NCBI GenBank assembly: GCA_947258835.1
Contig: CAMYJY010000071.1
Location: forward strand, 1-8,830
Source: an uncultured Pirellulales bacterium
GTDB taxonomy: Bacteria; Planctomycetota; Planctomycetia; Pirellulales; Lacipirellulaceae
Direction of reading: 5' to 3'
DNA: 8,830 nucleotides
In this document: positions 6,268 to 8,830 of the stretch, piece after piece
Layout: each line of letters begins with the position of its first letter
How positions within the stretch are numbered: the stretch's first letter is position 1
The notes under the pieces: generated by a model
Told to the model about the DNA's origin: nothing
Databases searched by the model: none
What the model saw: the letters and a program-made list of their open reading frames with translations, nothing else
Position numbers and translations under genes: made by a program

Positions 6268-7608
6268 TTGACCCTGTTGTTTGCCGACGACGAGCGTTCG
6301 TTGCAGGAGTTGATGAAACTCGAACTCCCTCGGCTGGGGCATCGCGTGACCGTCTGCCCCGACGGTTTAACCGCCGTGGCGGCCTTGGAAAAGAATACGT
6401 ACGACTGCATCCTGGTCGATCTCGACATGCCGGGCAAAGACGGTATTGAGGTCATCGCCCACTGCAAGGAGCTCGCGCCGGAGACGGAGGCGGTGGTGCT
6501 TACCGGCAAGTCCTCCATGGACAGTGCGATCGCAGCGCTGCGGCACGGCGCATTTGACTACCTGACCAAGCCGTGCAAGCTGATTGAGCTGCAGGCGCTG
6601 CTGCAGCGAGTGGCCGACAAACGCCAGCTCACCCAGAAGTATCGGGCCTTGCAGCATCAAGTCCAACGCCTGGAAGGGGCACCCCAGCTGATCGGCAAAA
6701 CGCCGGGGATGCAAAAGGTGAATCTGCTGGTCGCCAAGGTTGCCCCGACCAGCTCCACCGTCTTGATCCTCGGCGAAACGGGTACGGGCAAGGAACTGGT
6801 GGCCCGCGCACTCCATGACCACAGTACCCGCGCGGACCACCCCTTCGTAGCGATTAATTGTGGTGCTTTGCCCGAGACCTTGATCGAGAGCGAGCTGTTT
6901 GGGCACCGCAAAGGTGCCTTTACAGGGGCGGACGATCATCGGGTCGGTTTGTTTGAGGTGGCCCACGGGGGCACGTTGTTTTTGGATGAAATTGGCGAAT
7001 TGCCCAAGGCCATGCAGGCCAAGTTGCTGCGGGTCTTGGAGAGTGGAGAAATCCGCCGCGTGGGTGAGAACAAATCCACCACGGTCGATGTGCGGGTGGT
7101 CTGCGCCACCCACCGCGATCTGCAGGTGATGGTGGCGGAAGAGGAATTTCGCGAAGACTTGATGTATCGGATCAATACCTTTGAGATCCATTTGCCCCCG
7201 CTCCGCGAGCGGGTGGAGGACGTGCCCGCGCTGGCCCGGCATCTGCTGTCCCGGCATCGGCGTGAGGCCGAGTTGGCCGAGGATGCTATCGAAGCCCTTT
7301 GTGGGCACGTGTGGCCTGGCAATGTCCGCGAATTGGCCAATGTGATTGAGCACGCCACCATCCTCTGCGATAGCGGACCCATCCGCCGCGAGCATTTGCC
7401 ACAGCATTTTGACAGCCGCCGGCTGCAAGGCGCGGCCCGTCAGCGGCGGGGTGTGATGACGCTACGGGAAATGGAAATGGAGGCCATTCGCGAAGCGCTG
7501 GAGCGCACCGACGGCAACAAACCCAAGGCGGCCGAACAGCTGGGAGTGAGTCTGAAGACGCTGTACAACAAGCTGAACCAGGCCAGCGAACTGGAAAAAT
7601 CAGCTTAG
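6268..7608 (+). CDS. NtrC-family sigma-54-dependent response regulator
   Basis: 446 residues from the TTG at 6268. The receiver domain (1-118) has the acidic pair D7-D8 in FADDE, phosphoacceptor Asp51 in LVDLDMPGKDG, Thr79 and Lys101 in TKP. The AAA+ domain (about 138-375) has Walker A GETGTGKE (169-176), the sigma-54-contacting GAFTGA loop (216-221), Walker B TLFLDEIGEL (236-245), and REDLMYR with arginine-finger residues (295-301). A Fis-type helix-turn-helix lies at about 415-437 (NKPKAAEQLGVSLKTLYNKL). All motifs needed for ATP-driven opening of sigma-54 promoters are present; targets are unknown. The start is uncertain. TTG 6268 has AAGGA directly against it, while an AAGGAG at 6225-6230 is well spaced only for an ATC codon at 6238 in the same frame. 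The TTG start is kept as the conservative choice; a 6238 start would add ten residues and overlap the kinase gene by 20 bases. Confidence 0.93.
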   Translation: MTLLFADDERSLQELMKLELPRLGHRVTVCPDGLTAVAALEKNTYDCILVDLDMPGKDGIEVIAHCKELAPETEAVVLTGKSSMDSAIAALRHGAFDYLTKPCKLIELQALLQRVADKRQLTQKYRALQHQVQRLEGAPQLIGKTPGMQKVNLLVAKVAPTSSTVLILGETGTGKELVARALHDHSTRADHPFVAINCGALPETLIESELFGHRKGAFTGADDHRVGLFEVAHGGTLFLDEIGELPKAMQAKLLRVLESGEIRRVGENKSTTVDVRVVCATHRDLQVMVAEEEFREDLMYRINTFEIHLPPLRERVEDVPALARHLLSRHRREAELAEDAIEALCGHVWPGNVRELANVIEHATILCDSGPIRREHLPQHFDSRRLQGAARQRRGVMTLREMEMEAIREALERTDGNKPKAAEQLGVSLKTLYNKLNQASELEKSA

Positions 7609-7638
7609 TCCAGCAGGGGATCTTCGATAATCGCGCCT

Positions 7639-7704
7639 GAGCCGATGGGCGATAGCCCCGGTTCCGTGAGACGTGCCAGAACCGGGGCTATCGCCCACCG
7701 GCTC
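7639..7704. terminator. Long stem-loop between convergent genes, probable bidirectional terminator
   Basis: Arms of 26 bp at 7639-7664 (GAGCCGATGGGCGATAGCCC..) and 7679-7704 (..GGGCTATCGCCCACCGGCTC) pair at 25 of 26 positions; the exception is A7645 opposite C7698. The loop is 14 bases. It sits in the 134-bp gap between the response regulator stop (7608) and the lexA stop (7745, - strand), where a shared terminator is expected. There is no clean T-run on either side (only CTTTCTT about 10 bases downstream on +), so it is not a textbook intrinsic terminator. It could instead be a dispersed palindromic repeat. Confidence 0.65.
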
Positions 7705-7742
7705 ATGTGTGGGCTTTCTTGGGCAGGCAAATACCTTCCGGG

Positions 7743-8336
7743 TTAGGCGACTTTCCGCACCACCCCGGTTACGACCCCCAGCACTTTGACTTGCCGGCAG
7801 TAAATGGGCTTCATCGCCGAGTTGGCCGGCTGGAGCCGCACCCGGTTGGCCTCGGGGTACCAATATTTGAGCGTGGCCTCACCGTCGTCGGTCATGGCCA
7901 CCACGATGTCACCCTTGTCCGCCGTCCGCGCCTTGCGGCAAATGACCACGTCGCCATCGGCGATGGCAGCTTCAATCATGGAGTCGCCCGAGACTTTGAG
8001 GGCAAACAGGTTTTTTTGACCAAACCAATCGCTGAACTCAAACCGTTCGGCCTGTTCGATGGCCTCACTTAGGCTACCGGCGGCAATTTGACCGACCAGG
8101 GGCAGGCCGCGTTCCGGCTGCGCGGCCTCCGTGAGTTGAATCGCCCGAGACATATTGGGTTCGCGGCTGATCAGGCCTTTTTTTTCCAAGGCCTTCAAGT
8201 GGCACATCACGCCGTTGGGAGAGTTGATGTCGAATCGCTCGCCAATTTCTCGCACCGTGGGGCCGTAGCCACGCCCCGATATTTTTTTGCGAATAAACTC
8301 CAAAACTTCCCGCTGACGTTTGGTCAGTTGGTCCAT
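7743..8336 (-). CDS. lexA: LexA repressor
   Basis: A 197-residue protein from ATG 8336; ATG 8342 two codons upstream is equally possible. Far-upstream in-frame codons reaching 8747 run through the promoter and lack LexA homology. The N-terminal winged-helix domain (1-65) has the LTKRQREVLEFI start and the recognition helix region SPNGVMCHLKALEKKGLI (39-56). The cleavage bond is Ala86-Gly87 in QIAAGS. The S24-type autoprotease dyad is Ser119 (VSGDSM) and Lys157 (EATLKYWY). All residues needed for RecA-stimulated self-cleavage are present, and length matches the family (about 200). It represses SOS DNA-repair genes and is probably autoregulated, given the palindrome across its promoter. It stands alone: no recA, imuB or dnaE2 in the window. 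Confidence 0.95.
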   Translation of the reverse strand: MDQLTKRQREVLEFIRKKISGRGYGPTVREIGERFDINSPNGVMCHLKALEKKGLISREPNMSRAIQLTEAAQPERGLPLVGQIAAGSLSEAIEQAERFEFSDWFGQKNLFALKVSGDSMIEAAIADGDVVICRKARTADKGDIVVAMTDDGEATLKYWYPEANRVRLQPANSAMKPIYCRQVKVLGVVTGVVRKVA

Positions 8337-8401
8337 CCCCATAGCGGCAATCCCCCGTTGGTGGTGTTTTGAGTCGGCTGCAGCTGCCTGGCTGCACTCT
8401 T

Positions 8402-8415
8402 GTATAATAATATAC
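8402..8415. promoter_or_regulatory. Candidate operator overlapping the lexA promoter
   Basis: GTATA-ATAA-TATAC is a perfect inverted repeat with 5-bp arms and a 4-base spacer, covering the predicted -10 element of lexA. An adjacent inverted repeat TACG-TC-CGTA (8413-8422) lies in the promoter spacer. Either could be a LexA site. The first is AT-rich like the gammaproteobacterial SOS box, but matches no published box I can name with confidence. Confidence 0.45.
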
Positions 8416-8432
8416 GTCCGTACAGATAGCAA
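8404..8432 (-). promoter_or_regulatory. lexA: Sigma-70-like promoter of lexA
   Basis: On the minus strand TTGCTA (8432-8427, 4 of 6 to TTGACA) and TATTAT (8409-8404, 5 of 6 to TATAAT) are separated by exactly 17 bases. Transcription would start near 8397, giving a leader of about 55-60 bases before ATG 8336/8342. Confidence 0.55.
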
Positions 8433-8440
8433 GAGCATTG

Positions 8441-8464
8441 GAATCAGCACGATTGTGCCGATTC
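8441..8464. other. 24-bp inverted repeat upstream of lexA
   Basis: GAATCAGCAC (8441-8450) and GTGCCGATTC (8455-8464) form 10-bp arms with one mismatch around the loop GATT. In minus-strand RNA the mismatch becomes a G-U pair, so the hairpin is slightly better on the lexA strand. It lies just upstream of the predicted -35. It could be an operator or the end of an upstream transcription unit; no T-run follows. Confidence 0.5.
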
Positions 8465-8742
8465 GCTTGTCAGGAAAGGACACGCCGGAGGGACGGCTTG
8501 GTGGCCGATGGCCGTGGGAGCTCGCGGGGACCAGCAAGAGAGGACCAAAAACTGCCGAAAATCTTCCGGTGTCCGAACGACTGTCGGTGCCACCCGAGAA
8601 ATCGTTCACGGCGTTGAAATTCTTTAGCCCTGCGTAAATTTGAGTGCATTGAGTAGAACCACCAAGACACAAAGACACGAAGGTTATTTGCACTCGCTCT
8701 CTTTGCACCAGGCTCTCCGCTGGATTCCAGACGCACTCCTGC
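8465..8742. other. Non-coding stretch upstream of lexA
   Basis: No credible gene on either strand. The one notable stretch is ACCACCAAGACACAAAGACACGAAGG (about 8658-8683), an A/C-rich near-repetitive motif of a type seen in intergenic DNA of many environmental bacteria. It lies between a 7-bp inverted repeat, GAGTGCA (8642-8648) and TGCACTC (8689-8695). TGGATTCCAG at 8721-8730 looks like a half-copy of the palindromic repeat that follows. Confidence 0.5.
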
Positions 8743-8812
8743 GTCATTCCCGCGCAAGCGGGAATCTAGACCACTGGCTCTGCTACTGGATTCCCGCCTG
8801 CGCGGGAATGAC
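8743..8812. repeat. Second head-to-head palindrome pair (REPIN-like)
   Basis: Two ATTCCC-N8-GGGAAT palindromes (8746-8765 and 8790-8809) lie in opposite orientation. With flanks they give 27-bp arms (8743-8769 and 8786-8812) matching at 25 of 27 positions around a 16-base loop. The architecture and length (70 bp) match the pair at 2748-2818 (71 bp), while the loop sequences differ. Confidence 0.85.
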
Positions 8813-8830
8813 TGGAACCTCCCCAATACT

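Noticed and set aside
6367..7428. 353-codon minus-strand frame antisense to the response regulator
   Set aside because: High-GC shadow frame; the plus-strand protein has every expected motif in order.
8337..8747. Extension of the lexA reading frame by about 137 codons upstream
   Set aside because: The added part has no LexA homology, crosses the predicted promoter and the 8441-8464 hairpin, and LexA proteins are about 200 residues.
8470..8826. Minus-strand frame of 118 codons
   Set aside because: It translates the palindrome pair and A/C-rich motif; it shows no domain and no ribosome binding site.

Overview
The window looks like chromosomal DNA from a planctomycete, probably Pirellulales-like. 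That placement is an inference from gene content: a small PEGA-domain envelope protein in the form common in planctomycetes, a PP2C phosphatase with a membrane anchor, sparse Shine-Dalgarno signals, moderately high GC, and many small intergenic repeats. No rRNA or other taxonomic marker is present.

Layout: 1-81 is the last 26 codons of a universal stress protein gene, followed directly by a heptanucleotide tandem repeat (81-212). A complete MCE/MlaD-type gene (285-1400, +) converges on a PEGA-domain gene (1540-2145, -), with a 27-bp tandem duplication and small hairpins between them. Region 2146-2947 is about 0.8 kb of repeat DNA. It holds two tandem copies of a diverged ~170-bp element with imperfect inverted ends, then a 42-bp-period array of ATTCCC-N8-GGGAAT palindromes that ends in a head-to-head pair. 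Next come a PP2C-family phosphatase with two membrane segments (2948-4264, +), a 346-bp gap, and a two-component pair: a membrane histidine kinase with an excellent ribosome binding site at a GTG start (4611-6257) and an NtrC-family sigma-54 activator (6268-7608). The activator's start codon is ambiguous. The pair converges on lexA (7743-8336, -) across a near-perfect 26-bp stem-loop. Upstream of lexA are a sigma-70-like promoter overlapped by a palindrome, a separate 24-bp inverted repeat, and a second head-to-head palindrome pair near the window end.

Functionally, the kinase and activator form a phosphorelay that should switch on sigma-54 promoters elsewhere; I see no convincing sigma-54 promoter in the window. 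The PP2C enzyme is a separate Ser/Thr signalling protein with its own C-terminal cytoplasmic segment. LexA is the SOS repressor and is probably autoregulated. The MlaD-type and PEGA proteins are envelope proteins. I find no clear undescribed multi-gene system. The least ordinary material is the repeat landscape (a MITE-like tandem pair and REPIN-like palindrome pairs) and the unusual initiation region of the response regulator.
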